From the NCBI RefSeq assembly GCF_900172275.1, contig NZ_FWFT01000002.1:372001-436000 (forward strand): 64,000 nt of DNA, written 5' to 3'. The position numbers and the translations under genes were made by a program. This stretch comes from Pseudooctadecabacter jejudonensis (GTDB lineage: Bacteria; Pseudomonadota; Alphaproteobacteria; Rhodobacterales; Rhodobacteraceae). Below are positions 55,818-64,000 of the stretch, piece after piece. The notes under the pieces were generated by a model. That model searched no databases, was not told the DNA's origin, and saw nothing but the letters and a program-made list of their open reading frames with translations. Each line of letters starts with the position of its first letter. Position 1 is the first letter of the stretch.

Positions 55818-56081
55818 TTAGCCCAGCGCCTTCACGCGGGCGACCAGGCGGGACATTTTGCGGGCAGCGGTGTTCTTGTGGAAAACGCCCTTTGTCACGC
55901 CGCGCATCAGTTCAGGCTGAACAGCGCGCACAGCGGCAGCGGCTGCGTCTTTGTCACCAGAGGCAATCGCCTCTTCTGCTTTGCGCAGGTAGGTGCGAAT
56001 GCGGGAACGACGGGCTTTGTTGATTTCAAAACGACGCTCATTCTGGCGGGCGCGTTTTTTGGCCTGTGGAGAGTTTGCCAT
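55818..56081 (-). CDS. rpsT: 30S ribosomal protein S20
   Basis: An 87-residue basic ribosomal protein: [33 protein letters not shown] and [23 protein letters not shown] are the conserved segments. It binds 16S rRNA early in small-subunit assembly. The start at 56081 is the family start; AAAGAGACC lies upstream. It precedes dnaA with its own terminator. Confidence 0.97.
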   Translation of the reverse strand: MANSPQAKKRARQNERRFEINKARRSRIRTYLRKAEEAIASGDKDAAAAAVRAVQPELMRGVTKGVFHKNTAARKMSRLVARVKALG

Positions 56082-56232
56082 GGGTTCGGTCTCTTTCGGG
56101 TTCGTTGTGTTCAAAATTCGGTAACACACGCAACCCACCGGCAGACCACAACCGGGATTGATTCGAGCCTTAGGCGGGCATCACGCGCATTTCGTCGCCG
56201 CGTATAGGGCAAAGGGCGGTGGTTTGGAACCC

Positions 56233-57009
56233 CTACTTGTCACGGAACTGCGGTTCACGCTTTTCGATGTAGGACGCCATACCTTCGGCTTGGTCTTCGG
56301 TGGCAAACAGGGACTGGAACAGACGACGTTCGTAATTGATGCCTTCGGCCAATGTCGTTTCATACGACCGGTTGACCGCATCTTTGACAGCCATCGAGGC
56401 CAGCAAGGATTTTTCAGCGATGCGGTTTGCGGCTGACATCGCCTCATCCTTCAGCTTTTTGGCAGGGACGACGCGGCTGACCAAACCAGAGGCGAGCGCC
56501 TCTTCCGCGTCCATAAAGCGGCCCGTCAGGTGCATATCCATGGATTTGGATTTGCCCACATAGCGCGTCAATCGTTGGGTGCCGCCGATGCCTGCGATCA
56601 CGCCAAGGTTGATTTCAGGCTGGCCAAACTTGGCCGTGTCCGCGGCGATGATAAAATCGCACATCATCGCCAATTCACACCCGCCGCCCAGCGCATAGCC
56701 TGCCACAGCGGCGATGATGGGTTTGCGTGTGCGCAGGAATTTGTTCGATTCCTCCTCAAAGAAGTTGGCCCTATACATGTCAACAAACGACTGTTCCGCC
56801 ATTTCTTTGATATCAGCGCCCGCCGCAAAAGCCTTGTCTGAGCCCGTGATCACGATGCAGCGCACTTTGTCCGATGCGTCCGCCTCCGCCACGGCTGTCG
56901 CCAGTTCAGCCATTAGGGCAGAATTCAGGGCGTTCATGGCGTCGGGGCGGTTCAGCGTGATCAGGGCGACATCATCCGAGACGTCGACGTTGATGGTTTC
57001 ATAGGCCAT
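56233..57009 (-). CDS. Enoyl-CoA hydratase
   Basis: A 258-residue crotonase-fold enzyme hydrating enoyl-CoA in fatty-acid or amino-acid breakdown. Oxyanion-hole segments are [11 protein letters not shown] and [19 protein letters not shown] (with the catalytic Glu in the ELAM region), then [25 protein letters not shown] carrying the second Glu. The length and both catalytic glutamates fit short-chain enoyl-CoA hydratase (PaaF/EchA8-like). Confidence 0.92.
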   Translation of the reverse strand: MAYETINVDVSDDVALITLNRPDAMNALNSALMAELATAVAEADASDKVRCIVITGSDKAFAAGADIKEMAEQSFVDMYRANFFEEESNKFLRTRKPIIAAVAGYALGGGCELAMMCDFIIAADTAKFGQPEINLGVIAGIGGTQRLTRYVGKSKSMDMHLTGRFMDAEEALASGLVSRVVPAKKLKDEAMSAANRIAEKSLLASMAVKDAVNRSYETTLAEGINYERRLFQSLFATEDQAEGMASYIEKREPQFRDK

Positions 57010-57071
57010 TGGGGAGGCTCCCGTTGAGGATATGAGCGCCTAGAGATACCCCAAGTAGCGGGGCATTCAAG

Positions 57072-57923
57072 CTATCTTTGGCATTTGGGACAATAGAAGG
57101 TCGACCGGCCGGACTGAACAATGCGCGCGATGGTGCCGCCGCAGTCAGGCGTTTGGCAGGGATGGCCTTCGCGGTCGTAGGCCTGAAAGCCGTGCTGGAA
57201 ATAACCCAACTCACCGTCCGCTTGACGGTAGTCGCGCAAGGATGACCCGCCTGCCTCGATCGCCTCGGCCAAGACATCCCGCACGATCGGCACAAGGGAG
57301 GCAACGCGCGCTTTAGACAAGGCACCCGCCTTGCGTTTGGGGTTGATGCCGGCGCGGTGCAACACCTCACACACATATATATTGCCCAAACCGGCCACGA
57401 TGCGTTGATCCAGCAGCGCGGTTTTGATCGGCGCATTCTTCCCACGCAGCTTTTCAACGAGATAGCTTTCGTTGAACGCATTGCCCAAGGGTTCGGGGCC
57501 GATGGTTTTGATCAGCCAGTGATCCTCAAGCGTCGCGGTGGGGCCAAGATCCATCGCACCGAAGCGGCGCGGGTCGTTGAAGGTGATGCGCGCGCCACCC
57601 TCCATGTGAAAGACAACGTGGTCATGTTTTTCGGGGGCGGGGTGTTCGTGGTGGAATTGGCCCAGCGGGTCACCGGACACCGTCATGCGACCCGACATGC
57701 CGAGGTGGATGATCAACGTCTCGCCGGTGTCTAAATCGGCCAGAACATATTTGGACCGACGCCGCAGCGCCGTCACCCGTGCCCCTGTCAGCCGGTCGGC
57801 CATGCGGTCGGGAAACGGCCAGCGCAGATCGGGGCGGTTGACGTCAGCCCGCGTGATCACCCGCCCTTCCATCGAAGGGGCAAGGCCACGGCGGACGGTT
57901 TCAACCTCGGGCAATTCGGGCAT
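57072..57923 (-). CDS. mutM: Formamidopyrimidine-DNA glycosylase
   Basis: A 283-residue repair enzyme that removes 8-oxoguanine and formamidopyrimidines and cuts the strand. The catalytic Pro follows the Met in [37 protein letters not shown] and [23 protein letters not shown] are typical, and the C-terminal zinc finger has [10 protein letters not shown] and FYCPKCQR. The start at 57923 is the only one compatible with the N-terminal proline. Divergent from ubiE. Confidence 0.97.
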   Translation of the reverse strand: MPELPEVETVRRGLAPSMEGRVITRADVNRPDLRWPFPDRMADRLTGARVTALRRRSKYVLADLDTGETLIIHLGMSGRMTVSGDPLGQFHHEHPAPEKHDHVVFHMEGGARITFNDPRRFGAMDLGPTATLEDHWLIKTIGPEPLGNAFNESYLVEKLRGKNAPIKTALLDQRIVAGLGNIYVCEVLHRAGINPKRKAGALSKARVASLVPIVRDVLAEAIEAGGSSLRDYRQADGELGYFQHGFQAYDREGHPCQTPDCGGTIARIVQSGRSTFYCPKCQR

Positions 57924-58005
57924 TGCAGCCTCCGCGCTGATTTGGCCGTTTGTATCTGAAAGGCGGACGCTATATCTGCAGGATGAACTGCGCAAGGTGC
58001 TGAAG

Positions 58006-58752
58006 ATGAGCGACGACAAGACCACCCATTTCGGATTTGAAACCGTGCCCGAGGGCGACAAGGCAGGGTTGGTTCAGGGCGTGTTTTCCAGCGTCGCCAG
58101 CAAATACGACGTTATGAATGACGCCATGAGCCTTGGCATCCACCGGTTGTGGAAAGACGCCATGATGGATTGGCTTGCCCCACGGGCCGGACAAAAGCTG
58201 TTGGATGTGGCCGGTGGGACCGGCGACATTTCCTTCCGGTTTTTGAAACGCGCAGGGTCCGGCCATGCGACGGTGTTGGACCTGACAGAGCCCATGTTGA
58301 TCGAAGGCCGCAAACGGGCTGAGGCCGCACGGCAGGACCATGCCTTGGATTGGGTGGTGGGCGACGCGATGGCGCTGCCGTTCGACGACAACACCTTTGA
58401 TGTCTACACGATCAGCTTTGGCATCCGAAACGTGACCCGCCCGCAAGAGGCGTTGAACGAAGCCTTCCGCGTCCTGAAACCCGGGGGGCGCCTGATGGTG
58501 CTGGAGTTCAGCCAGATCCCCAACGACATGCTGCAACGGATGTATGATTTCTATTCATTCAATGCCATTCCCGTCATGGGAAAGGTCATCACGGGCGATC
58601 GCGACAGCTATCAGTATCTGGTCGAGTCCATTCGCAAATTTCCTGATCAGGACACGTTCCTTGGCATGGTCCGGCAGGCCGGGTTCGACAATGCGAAATA
58701 CCGCAACCTAAGCCTTGGGATTGCCTGCTTGCATTCCGGTTGGAAGCTGTAA
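58006..58752 (+). CDS. ubiE: Ubiquinone/menaquinone C-methyltransferase
   Basis: A 248-residue SAM-dependent C-methyltransferase of ubiquinone synthesis. SAM-binding motif I is [47 protein letters not shown] is the classical UbiE region; [18 protein letters not shown] lies near the start. The ATG at 58006 follows AAGGTGC. ubiB begins 1 nt behind its stop, so the two are one operon. Confidence 0.96.
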   Translation: MSDDKTTHFGFETVPEGDKAGLVQGVFSSVASKYDVMNDAMSLGIHRLWKDAMMDWLAPRAGQKLLDVAGGTGDISFRFLKRAGSGHATVLDLTEPMLIEGRKRAEAARQDHALDWVVGDAMALPFDDNTFDVYTISFGIRNVTRPQEALNEAFRVLKPGGRLMVLEFSQIPNDMLQRMYDFYSFNAIPVMGKVITGDRDSYQYLVESIRKFPDQDTFLGMVRQAGFDNAKYRNLSLGIACLHSGWKL

Positions 58753-58753
58753 C

Positions 58754-60286
58754 ATGCGCGGCCCGCACAATATTGTTCGCCTGATCCGCACCGGCGCCAC
58801 GCTGGAACGCACAGGCGCCATGAAGGTGATCATGGACGCGGTTGAGGCCCCTCGGGCCGTGCGGATGGCCGTCAGGACACTGGTTTGGCCGTTTCAATGG
58901 TTGGGCCTGAAGGGGGATCCAAAACTGCCCGCCGTGACCCGTGCGTTGCAGGCGTTGGGGCCAGCATACATCAAGTTCGGGCAAATTCTGTCCACGCGGC
59001 CCGATGTGGTCGGCAACGATCTGGCCCTTCAATTGAGGGTCTTGCAGGACAAGCTGCCCCCGTTTCCCGTGGATGTCGCCAAGGCCGAGGTGGAACGGGA
59101 ACTGGCTGTTTCGGTGGATAACGTGTTTTCGGAGTTCTCAGAACCTGTCGCCGCGGCGTCCATCGCACAGGTCCACAAGGCGCGCTTGCGCGACAGCGGT
59201 GATTTTGTCGCGGTAAAGGTCTTGCGTCCGGGGATCGAACGGGCCTTCCAAAAAGACATCGACGCGTTCTATCTGGCCGCATCGGTGATCGATACGTTTT
59301 CACCGTCATCCCGCCGGTTGCGGCCCATTGATGTGGTCGAACATTTCGAAGGCGTGGTGCTGAGTGAGCTTGATTTGCGTCTCGAAAGCGCCTCCGCCTC
59401 CGAATTTGCGGACAATACCAAGAACGATGATGGTTTCGCTTTGCCCGCCGTCCATTGGCCCCTGTCGGGCCGGCGCGTCATGGTGTTGGATTGGGCGGAG
59501 GGCATCAATGCCGCAGACGTAGAGGCGATTGCAGCTGCGGGGCACGACTTGACAGACCTGTCGCGCCGTGTGCTTCAGCTGTTTTTGAACCACGCACTCA
59601 GAGACGGATATTTCCACGGTGATATGCACCACGGAAACCTCAAGATTGCGGCGAATGGCGATATCATCGCATTCGATTTTGGCATCATGGGCCATCTGGA
59701 TGAATACACCCGTCGTGTGTACGCCGAGATTTTGTTCGGCTTTATTCGTCGGGATTACAAACGTGTGGCCGAGGTGCATTTTGAGGCGGGGTACGTGCCT
59801 GCAGATCGCGATGTCGACGAATTTGCCCGCGCATTACGCGCCGTGGGGGAGCCGATCTTCGGCATGAATGCCGAAAAAATCTCAATGGCGCGGCTGTTGT
59901 CGTATCTGTTTGAGGTGACGGAACGCTTTGGCATGCAAACGAGAACCGAACTTATCCTTCTGCAACGGACAATGGTTGTCGTCGAAGGTGTGGCGCGGAC
60001 GTTTGATCACCGAATGAACATCTGGGACGCCGCAAAACCGGTGGTGGAAGATTACATCAAAGACAGCATTGGCCCACGGGCTGCAGCCGCCGATCTTGTT
60101 AAGACGGCACAGGTGCTTGCACGTTTTGGCCCCCGCCTTCCTGCGATGGCAGAGGCGGCTTTGATCAAGCTCAATCAAGATCCTGCCCCTGCGCCGCGCC
60201 GCTCTTATTGGCCTGCTGTGGGTTGGACCGTGTTTGGCGCAGGTTTGGCGGGAATCGTGATCGCGGTTTTAGACTTGGTCAGCTGA
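58754..60286 (+). CDS. ubiB: Ubiquinone biosynthesis ATPase/kinase-like UbiB
   Basis: A 510-residue ABC1/ADCK-family protein required for ubiquinone synthesis. The KxGQ motif is in AYIKFGQILSTRPD (74-77), AAASIAQVHKARL is the Ala-rich loop that replaces the P-loop, and HGDMHHGNLKI with IAFDFGIMG are the kinase-like catalytic loops. A hydrophobic helix at the C-terminus (VGWTVFGAGLAGIVIAVLDLV) anchors it in the membrane. It meets convergent flgD without a gap. Confidence 0.95.
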   Translation: MRGPHNIVRLIRTGATLERTGAMKVIMDAVEAPRAVRMAVRTLVWPFQWLGLKGDPKLPAVTRALQALGPAYIKFGQILSTRPDVVGNDLALQLRVLQDKLPPFPVDVAKAEVERELAVSVDNVFSEFSEPVAAASIAQVHKARLRDSGDFVAVKVLRPGIERAFQKDIDAFYLAASVIDTFSPSSRRLRPIDVVEHFEGVVLSELDLRLESASASEFADNTKNDDGFALPAVHWPLSGRRVMVLDWAEGINAADVEAIAAAGHDLTDLSRRVLQLFLNHALRDGYFHGDMHHGNLKIAANGDIIAFDFGIMGHLDEYTRRVYAEILFGFIRRDYKRVAEVHFEAGYVPADRDVDEFARALRAVGEPIFGMNAEKISMARLLSYLFEVTERFGMQTRTELILLQRTMVVVEGVARTFDHRMNIWDAAKPVVEDYIKDSIGPRAAAADLVKTAQVLARFGPRLPAMAEAALIKLNQDPAPAPRRSYWPAVGWTVFGAGLAGIVIAVLDLVS

Positions 60287-60943
60287 TCATTCACGCAACG
60301 CCGACACACCTGAGGCAGGCACCGCGACCCCGCCTTCAAGAATGAGAATGGCCTGCCCGCCGTCGCTGCGGACTTCATTGACCTGCGCGTAGACGTCAGC
60401 GGTTTCATTGATCAAGACTTCACCGTTGGATGAACTGATAATGCGGAATTCATAAACGCCATTGGCAAACGGAGTGCCATCGGCATTCGTGCCGGCCCAT
60501 TCAATGGGGTCAGCCGACACGGGAATTTCGGTGCGTTCCACCTCGTTCCCCTCCTCGTCGAAGACCACGAGTTCGACAGTATCCGCAACGGCGGCGGGAT
60601 TCGGTGCGATTGTAATGGGGCTGCCATCGAAATAGGCTGGCATCGCTGCACGGGCTTCTTTGCCGACCCAATCCGCCATCTGCGCCATGCCTGACGTGTT
60701 CATCTGCACCATCAATGCGTTCAAGAGATCGTTTGTCAGCACCTGCTGTTCGACCCCGGAAAACGTCGCCAGCTGCATTGCGTATTCTGCGGAATCCGTT
60801 GGGTTGAGCGGATCTTGATTTTCCATCTGGACGGTCAACATCTTCAGGAATGTTTCGAAATCCGAACTGATGACGGCTTCGGACGTTTCGGTTTGTGGGC
60901 CAAACCCAGCAGGGCCTGTCTGGCTGATCGAAGCGAAATCCAT
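60287..60943 (-). CDS. flgD: Flagellar hook capping protein FlgD
   Basis: A 218-residue hook-assembly scaffold. The conserved N-terminal block FLKMLTVQMENQDPLNPTDSAEYAMQLATFSGVEQQ is the FlgD signature, followed by a Tudor/Fn3-like part (WAGTNADGTPFANGVYEFRI). The start at 60943 follows AAGGACAAATC. It directly follows fliK (10-nt gap) on the same strand. Confidence 0.95.
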   Translation of the reverse strand: MDFASISQTGPAGFGPQTETSEAVISSDFETFLKMLTVQMENQDPLNPTDSAEYAMQLATFSGVEQQVLTNDLLNALMVQMNTSGMAQMADWVGKEARAAMPAYFDGSPITIAPNPAAVADTVELVVFDEEGNEVERTEIPVSADPIEWAGTNADGTPFANGVYEFRIISSSNGEVLINETADVYAQVNEVRSDGGQAILILEGGVAVPASGVSALRE

Positions 60944-60953
60944 TGATTTGTCC

Positions 60954-62327
60954 TTATAATTTGAGATCAAGTCCGCCGCCCGGCTGGCGCAACGGTTGTG
61001 GAATGGAAACGTCGGGGGAAATCTGCGGGCCCGCGGGGGACGGCAAACGCTCTTCCGGGGGATGGTCATCTTGGTTGCTGCCATCGAAAGAAAACGACGG
61101 GTTATCGTAACCCATGTCCGCAAATTCCTGCAGAAGGCTGTCGATATTTCGGCGCATCAAGTCAGCCGTTTCAGGTCGTTCCGCGACAATATTGACGACG
61201 ATCCCAGCCTCACCCGCAGACAAGGACAACCGGACCGTCCCCAACTCTTCCGGGTTCAATGTAATCTGAGTAGCCGCGCCCTGCGCTTGGGTCAGCGCCG
61301 CCGCAAGTTGTTGGGCCACAAAACCTGCATGTTGCCGCATCACCGGCATCATCGCAGATGCGTTTTGGGGGGCGGCCATCGGTGAGGATGAGGTCGACGC
61401 CAAGCCAACGTCCGCCACGAAAAGTTCGGACATTTCGGTTTCTGCGAATGGTTCATCCGTCACAGTCGGCAATGGACGAACCAGGTGTTCAAACCCCGCT
61501 AAAGAAGTCAGTCCCGAAGGTTGAGGGGGCGACAGGGTCGAAAAAACGACGTTTGCATTCGGAGGCTGAGGCGCGGCGGACAGCGTCTCAGCACGTGGTG
61601 CGGGTGCTATTCCGTCCAGCGTCCTCTCAGACGTCTCACCTGATTTTCCGTTCGGCAATGAGGCCTTAGGGTTGATCATCGATGCAACTTCGGTGGTTCG
61701 TGTATTTGAGGGGGCGGCACCCTCCTGAGGACGTTCAGCTGGTGGCGTCGATGGGGCAGCCTCCGCCGTCCTTGCGTTTAACGACGTGAACGCAGACGTC
61801 CCCCCTTCAAGGGGCTCGGATATGACACCGTCGGAAGGAACAGGTCCCACCGTGTTGTCCAGCTTGCTTTCTACGCGTCCGTCAGCCGAAACACGCATCA
61901 CAGGGCCTTCGCCCTGAAGCAATGGAGAGGTCGATGACTTTTTGTCCGACAGCTGCGGTTCTTCCGGTGCGATCAAGCCTTCGTCAGACGTGTCTTGCCC
62001 ACCTATTTCGCCAGCCAGACTGCGTTTGGGCATAGGTGCGACCTGTTCCGGTGAAACCGCGGCCAACGTTCCAGCAACCGGTGTTTCGAGCTCATGAGAG
62101 ATGACTTGTTTCGTCTCATCACCCTCTGTTGCCACCGCATTAGTTTCTGGCGTCTCAGTCTCAGTTTCGACATCGTTGATTTCAACGACTGGGCCCTCTG
62201 GATTGGGATGAGACTCCTCCCACGCAGCCAAAAAATCCGCTGATTTTTGGCCGTCTACCATGGGTTCGGCATGAGGCGGGGTGGGCACGTTGGCGCCGGT
62301 ACGCATTAAGGCATCTGCAAGAATCAT
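60954..62327 (-). CDS. fliK: Flagellar hook-length control protein FliK
   Basis: A 457-residue protein with a long low-complexity N-terminal and middle part (Pro, Ser, Thr, Glu rich, the molecular-ruler region) and a compact C-terminal FliK domain: QITLNPEELGTVRLSLSAGEAGIVVNIVAERPETADLMRRNIDSLLQEF. It is secreted during hook growth and switches export specificity. Divergent from the flgJ-like gene. Confidence 0.9.
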   Translation of the reverse strand: MILADALMRTGANVPTPPHAEPMVDGQKSADFLAAWEESHPNPEGPVVEINDVETETETPETNAVATEGDETKQVISHELETPVAGTLAAVSPEQVAPMPKRSLAGEIGGQDTSDEGLIAPEEPQLSDKKSSTSPLLQGEGPVMRVSADGRVESKLDNTVGPVPSDGVISEPLEGGTSAFTSLNARTAEAAPSTPPAERPQEGAAPSNTRTTEVASMINPKASLPNGKSGETSERTLDGIAPAPRAETLSAAPQPPNANVVFSTLSPPQPSGLTSLAGFEHLVRPLPTVTDEPFAETEMSELFVADVGLASTSSSPMAAPQNASAMMPVMRQHAGFVAQQLAAALTQAQGAATQITLNPEELGTVRLSLSAGEAGIVVNIVAERPETADLMRRNIDSLLQEFADMGYDNPSFSFDGSNQDDHPPEERLPSPAGPQISPDVSIPQPLRQPGGGLDLKL

Positions 62328-62375
62328 CGGTTTCTCCGACAGTGATCAATCTGCCCCCTCTTATCTGTGGTTTCC

Positions 62376-62390
62376 TTACTGATTCTTTAC
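62376..62390. promoter_or_regulatory. Possible CtrA half-site pair between fliK and flgJ-like gene
   Basis: TTAC-N7-TTAC (TTAC at 62376-62379 and 62387-62390) resembles a CtrA box TTAA-N7-TTAA with one mismatch per half. It lies in the divergent flagellar promoter region. Weak on its own. Confidence 0.25.
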
Positions 62391-62436
62391 CGCTGACCCT
62401 TAAAGCCCAAACAAATTGAACAAACTGGAGGCCGAT

Positions 62437-62718
62437 ATGGAAATACAAAGATCCCAACCGCATACCCCAACCTCATCCGACGCGCGGATGATGGCCGTGG
62501 CCCAAGACTTGGAGGCCGCATTTCTGGCTGAGATGTTGAAATCAATCGACTTCGGCAAACAACCTGAAGGCTTTGGAGGCGGCTCGGGTGAGGATCAGTT
62601 TGCATCCTTCATGCGCGAAGAGCAGGCTCGCCGCATGACAGCCGCCGGTGGCATCGGATTGGCACAAACGCTGTTTGAAGCAATGACCGGAGGGCAAAAT
62701 GTCGAAGCGCGCGATTGA
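62437..62718 (+). CDS. FlgJ-like rod-binding protein
   Basis: A 93-residue protein matching the N-terminal rod-binding domain of FlgJ without its muramidase domain: AVAQDLEAAFLAEMLKSIDFGKQPEGFGGG, then FASFMREEQARRMTAAGGIGLAQTLFEAM. The short form is usual in alphaproteobacteria. The ATG at 62437 follows CTGGAGGCC. The next gene starts 20 nt before its end. Confidence 0.88.
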   Translation: MEIQRSQPHTPTSSDARMMAVAQDLEAAFLAEMLKSIDFGKQPEGFGGGSGEDQFASFMREEQARRMTAAGGIGLAQTLFEAMTGGQNVEARD

Positions 62719-63034
62719 AGAACTGACCCAACTGTTGGACGCGGAAAAAGCAGCGCTGTTCAGCGGTGATTTGGACGCCATCGCCAAAATGGCTGAGCAA
62801 AAGATGCAGTTGACGCAAAAATTGGAAGGCGCATCGGCAACAGATCTGTCGGCGTTGTCCAGGCGATTACATGACCACACACGCCTGTTAGAGGCTGCGA
62901 AATCTGGTGTCGGACAAGCCGTTGCAACCCTAACGAAACAACGCGCAGCGCGGTCGTCCCTCTCCAGTTATGATCCTTCAGGGAATGCGACAAGCATTGG
63001 AACACCGCTGCGCAAGACAGACCGGAAGTTCTGA
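62699..63034 (+). CDS. FlgN-like flagellar protein
   Basis: A 111-residue, mostly helical protein. MSKRAIEELTQLLDAEKAALFSGDLDAIAKMAEQKMQLTQKLE and LSSYDPSGNATSIG resemble FlgN-type chaperones for hook-filament junction proteins, with the YDPSGN motif shared by alphaproteobacterial members. Ribosome binding GGAGGG lies before the ATG, which is inside the flgJ-like gene. The flagellin follows after 200 nt. Confidence 0.75.
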   Translation: MSKRAIEELTQLLDAEKAALFSGDLDAIAKMAEQKMQLTQKLEGASATDLSALSRRLHDHTRLLEAAKSGVGQAVATLTKQRAARSSLSSYDPSGNATSIGTPLRKTDRKF

Positions 63035-63072
63035 AAATTGTAAGAAAATCATAGAGATATTGGGGTTTGAGA

Positions 63073-63087
63073 TTAAGCGCCTATTAA
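63073..63087 (+). promoter_or_regulatory. CtrA-box upstream of the flagellin gene
   Basis: TTAA (63073-63076), N7, TTAA (63084-63087), followed by C: a perfect match to the CtrA binding consensus TTAA-N7-TTAAC. It lies 148 nt upstream of the flagellin start. CtrA controls flagellar genes in Rhodobacteraceae, so direct control of this promoter is likely. Confidence 0.65.
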
Positions 63088-63234
63088 CGTTTGGCGGAGG
63101 ATACCGGCGCTGCACTTAGCGAAAGTGGCACAAGGCCGAAAAGGTCCTCGTAGACGTCAGAACGACGAAAGCCTGTGAAAGCAGCAGGCGTTTTGAAACC
63201 GGCGCGAAACGTGCCAAAAAATAGGTGACATAAC

Positions 63235-64000
63235 ATGTCCAGCATTCTGACAAACAATGGCGCAATGGTTGCGCTGCAAACTCTCAAGTCCATCAACTCC
63301 GATCTGACCAAAACACAGTCGATGATCTCGACAGGTAAAGATGTGGCGTCCGCCAAAGACAATGCCGCTGTCTGGGCCATTTCCAAAACAATGGAAAGCG
63401 ACGTGAAGGGCTTCAAAGCGATTTCTGACAGCTTGAGCCTGGGCCAATCCACCGTAGCCGTTGCGCGTAATGCATCGGAAACAGTGACGGACTTGCTGAC
63501 AGACATCAAAGGCAAAATCGTTGCCGCTCAAGAAGAAAACGTCGACCGCGCCAAGCTTCAGACTGACATTGATGCACTGACAGAACAGGTCAAATCTGTT
63601 GTCGGCGCTGCCCAGTTCAATGGTTTGAACCTTGTTGATGGCTCAACGACGGCGACAAATGCCAATGGCAACGCCGGTATTAACGTACTGTCCTCTCTCG
63701 ACCGCGACAGCGCTGGAAATGTTGCCTCTAGCAATATTGGCGTCGATTCACAGAACCTGTCCACGGCGGCTGGTACAGACATCACGGCGGGCACTGGTAC
63801 TGGTAGCGCAAGTGTGACCGTTCTTGCCGCCAATGGTGGCGCCGATGAAGTCGACATCACTGGCTTTACCTTCCTTGATAATGCGGGCGCGGCTGCCGGT
63901 ACTGCCGCTTTGAAAGGCAGCACCGCTGGTGTTGACACCTCAGTCGTCAATGGTCTGATTGTTGGCGACACAATCAATCTCAAAATCGGAGACGTTGAAG
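63235..64000 (+). CDS. fliC: Flagellin (5' part, cut by window end)
   Basis: The first 255 codons of a flagellin. SSILTNNGAMVALQTLKSIN, then STGKDVASAKDNAAVWAISKTM and VGAAQFNGLNLVDG are the conserved N-terminal D0/D1 segments; after about residue 140 a Ser/Thr/Gly/Ala-rich variable region begins (TNANGNAGIN, TAAGTDITAGTGTGSASV). The N-terminal helices are typical of the alphaproteobacterial type. The C-terminal D1/D0 half lies beyond the window. A CtrA box is upstream. Confidence 0.95.
   Translation, partial: MSSILTNNGAMVALQTLKSINSDLTKTQSMISTGKDVASAKDNAAVWAISKTMESDVKGFKAISDSLSLGQSTVAVARNASETVTDLLTDIKGKIVAAQEENVDRAKLQTDIDALTEQVKSVVGAAQFNGLNLVDGSTTATNANGNAGINVLSSLDRDSAGNVASSNIGVDSQNLSTAAGTDITAGTGTGSASVTVLAANGGADEVDITGFTFLDNAGAAAGTAALKGSTAGVDTSVVNGLIVGDTINLKIGDVE

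Noticed and set aside
63140-63165. Sigma-54 promoter before the flagellin (TGGCAC at about 63126)
   Set aside because: TGGCAC is present but no TTGC element follows at the required spacing; the CtrA box is the better signal.

Overview
The window looks like a chromosomal segment of a marine alphaproteobacterium of the Rhodobacteraceae, most likely the Roseobacter group. This is judged from protein families and gene order, not from a search. Supporting signs are the dnaA-dnaN-recF-gyrB block next to rpsT and mutM-ubiE-ubiB, the fused FAD/SelD protein, tandem Hint-domain proteins, an IalB-like protein, a CtrA-type box before a flagellin, and a GC-rich coding style with many 4-nt ATGA overlaps. 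No tRNA, rRNA, CRISPR array, insertion sequence or prophage was seen.

Layout. 1-4180: the 3' end of rppH, a secreted Cys-rich protein, rnr and dapE. 4475-7163: two consecutive Hint-domain proteins, the first carrying a choice-of-anchor L domain. 7160-9954: small membrane proteins, dapD and a threonine/serine dehydratase. 10035-14462: LOG-family hydrolase, gluconokinase, a Gfo/Idh/MocA dehydrogenase, rlmN and an IalB-family protein. 14652-20291: asparaginase, an FMN riboswitch with ribH, and the serine pathway (serB divergent from serC-serA, with a serC-type leader). 20387-25817: a phosphotransferase-like protein, a phosphoesterase, a GNAT, and convergent selU and selD. 25854-29918: an AttEFGH-like ABC export cluster. 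30075-38477: thiolase, yaaA, recQ, yggT, a thioesterase, a UMF1 transporter, mepA and a queuosine precursor transporter.

38478-40720 is the most unusual part. A short leader-like transcript carries a perfect 14-nt complement of the 16S rRNA 3' end, an 18-codon ORF, alternative pairings and an intrinsic terminator, just upstream of the ribosome-rescue gene arfB. It is followed by an AT-rich insert with an orphan GT51-like glycosyltransferase and a membrane-anchored protein of unknown function.

40722-48252 holds NAD salvage genes (pncB, pncA), a hydroxyproline-type epimerase/dehydratase, a PilZ protein, trhO, a class V aminotransferase-fold protein, an Old Yellow Enzyme and an HNH protein. 48249-55246 is the replication block (gyrB, a LysE exporter, recF, dnaN, dnaA, all minus). 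55818-60286 holds rpsT, an enoyl-CoA hydratase, mutM and ubiE-ubiB. 60287-64000 is the edge of a flagellar cluster (flgD, fliK, flgJ-like, flgN, flagellin cut by the window end).

Two dispersed sequence families stand out: a 22-nt motif, GAGTTTTT-NN-GGTCAGATGAAG, present four times, and pairs of AT-rich perfect palindromes placed directly behind the stop codons of dapE, dnaN and serC.
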